Both the position numbers and the translations under genes were made by a program. From Bacillus methanolicus (GTDB lineage Bacteria > Bacillota > Bacilli > Bacillales > Cytobacillaceae), in assembly GCF_028888695.1 (NCBI RefSeq), contig NZ_PNFF01000001.1:257501-321500 (forward strand): a stretch of 64,000 bases of DNA, in the 5' to 3' direction. A model generated the notes under the pieces. It searched no databases and was not told where the DNA came from. It saw nothing but the letters and a program-made list of their open reading frames with translations. Below are positions 62,933 to 64,000 of the stretch, one piece after another. The stretch's first letter is position 1; every line of letters begins with the position of its first letter.

Positions 62933-64000
62933 AAATATCCTTCGGGATTTGGAACGAAGCAGAATTGGAGCTGAGCATGTTTTAGATGAGTACGGGCGCG
63001 TTTTAGCTGGAAGGAACATTCAATTCAGTTTATTTGATCAAGATTTGAAAACTTCAATAGGAGGGCACCGCGCTGAAATCACATTATCTGATGAAGAATG
63101 GGAAAAAATTTTAAATGGCAATCCGATTGTCGTGAAAAACGACATTAAGCGGTTCGATAAGGCAGTGACATTTGTCTTGCTGCCATATTTTCAAAATGGC
63201 ACTTTTTTAGGCGGCATTTTGCTTACTTCTCCTATCAGCGGTTCAAGAGAAATGATCTCGCAAATCAACCAATATTTATTTTATACCGTATTAATTGCCC
63301 TTATCGTATCTTTATTTCTTAGCTGGATCTTGTCAAAAATCCATGTGAATCGTATTAAACGGATTCAGGAGGCTACATCATTAGTTTCAGCCGGAGATTA
63401 TTCGGTTCATATCCCATCATCCAATTTTGATGAAATCGGTGAATTGGCAGAGGACTTCAATCATATGGTGCAAAAATTACATTCTTCGAAGGAAGAGATT
63501 GAAAGTCTCGAAAACAGAAGACGTCAGTTCATGGCGGATGTTTCTCATGAACTTAGGACTCCTTTAACAACAATCAGCGGTGTGATCGAAGGGCTTCGAA
63601 ATGACATGATTCCGGAAGAGGAAAAAGAAAGAGGTTTGCAATTAGTCAGCCAGGAAACAAAAAGATTAATCAGGCTCGTAAATGAAAACCTCGACTATGA
63701 AAAAATCAGATCGAATCAAGTTAAGCTTTTGAAAGAGGATATTCAGCTGATCGAAGTATTAGAAATTATTAAAGATCAATTAGATATTCTTGCTGAAGAA
63801 AAGAACAACAGCATCATTGTAGAAGTGGATGAGGAACTATATGTAAATGCAGATTATGATCGCCTCATGCAAATATTGATCAATGTTACGAAAAACAGCA
63901 TCCAATTCACAGAAAATGGAACGATCTGGTTAAGAGGAAAGTCCCGCTCTAAAGAAACGATTATTGAAATAGAAGATACCGGGATCGGGATCGATCCGGC
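62931..64000 (+). pseudogene. 5'-truncated sensor histidine kinase, runs off the window
   Basis: An open frame covers at least 356 codons to the window end. The first membrane span and start codon are missing; the frame begins in the sensor domain (DLERSRIGAEHVLDEYGRVL). Then come a span (YTVLIALIVSLFLSWIL), a HAMP domain, the H-box FMADVSHELRTPLTTISG, the N-box region INVTKNSIQF and DTGIGID. All kinase motifs reached are intact. No ATG with a ribosome site is in frame near the junction. The partner regulator is the fragment just upstream. Confidence 0.75.

Overview
The window is a piece of a low-GC, spore-forming Bacillaceae chromosome. The evidence is a Bacillus-type 5S rRNA gene and tRNA array, sporulation genes (prkA, yhbH, spoVR), AAGGAGG-type ribosome sites, and two blocks in Bacillus subtilis gene order: queG/yhbA-yhbB-trmL(cspR)-prkA-yhbH, and yhcT-yhcU ... 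pgcA-yhdB-yhdC-spoVR. The genus cannot be fixed from sequence reading alone.

Layout. 1-2117: end of an rRNA operon (5S) with 16 intact tRNA genes and a terminator. Two of these tRNAs (Asn, fMet) are preceded by broken 5' copies of themselves, each followed by a related 79-nt insert. 2132-8139: a three-level nest of insertion sequences. An ISL3 element is split by an IS21-family element, which is itself split by a second IS21-family element; direct repeats at both inner junctions prove the order. 8140-11507: an unknown lipoprotein gene and, facing it, a membrane metallopeptidase gene cut near its 3' end by an IS256-family element. 11508-17006: a phosphate operon, with a putative PhoP box, encoding a secreted propeller protein, PstS, PstC and PstA but no PstB. 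17180-29105: tRNA-Gly, a B3/B4-domain protein, queG, yhbB, trmL, a nitroreductase, a tiny membrane ORF, prkA, yhbH, an HXXEE protein, an alkyladenine glycosylase, an AI-2E family protein and an aldo/keto reductase. 29167-39642, mostly minus strand: an SwrC-like RND pump, an IS110-family element, a purine permease with a PurBox-like promoter, PiT plus a PhoU-like partner, a flavoprotein, a GlsB-like protein and a pseudouridine synthase. 39919-48184: yhcU, a thioredoxin/bdbC pair, pgcA, yhdB, yhdC, spoVR and a class A PBP, with large palindromic repeats between genes. 48397-52176: a Fur-controlled yclNOPQ siderophore importer. 52243-53624: a second, intact ISL3 copy. 53901-59764: cydABCD. 59765-64000: a 21-bp tandem repeat, a ROK fructokinase, a HAD phosphatase, then a decay zone with remnants of ycgR/ycgQ, htrA, a response regulator and a 5'-truncated histidine kinase that runs off the window.

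How the genes fit together. Phosphate is served by two systems: an incomplete Pst set and a complete PiT/DUF47 pair. cydABCD gives a bd-type oxidase with its assembly exporter. The bdbC/thioredoxin pair handles extracytoplasmic disulfides. yclNOPQ imports a ferric siderophore under iron limitation. prkA, yhbH and spoVR belong to the mother-cell sporulation programme. Mobile DNA has shaped the region: five IS families or copies are present, one gene is split by an IS, and the right end is a chain of deletion scars. I found no CRISPR array, prophage or recognisable defence system. The least explained items are the tRNA-embedded 79-nt inserts, the pstB-less secreted phosphate operon and the palindromic repeat families.
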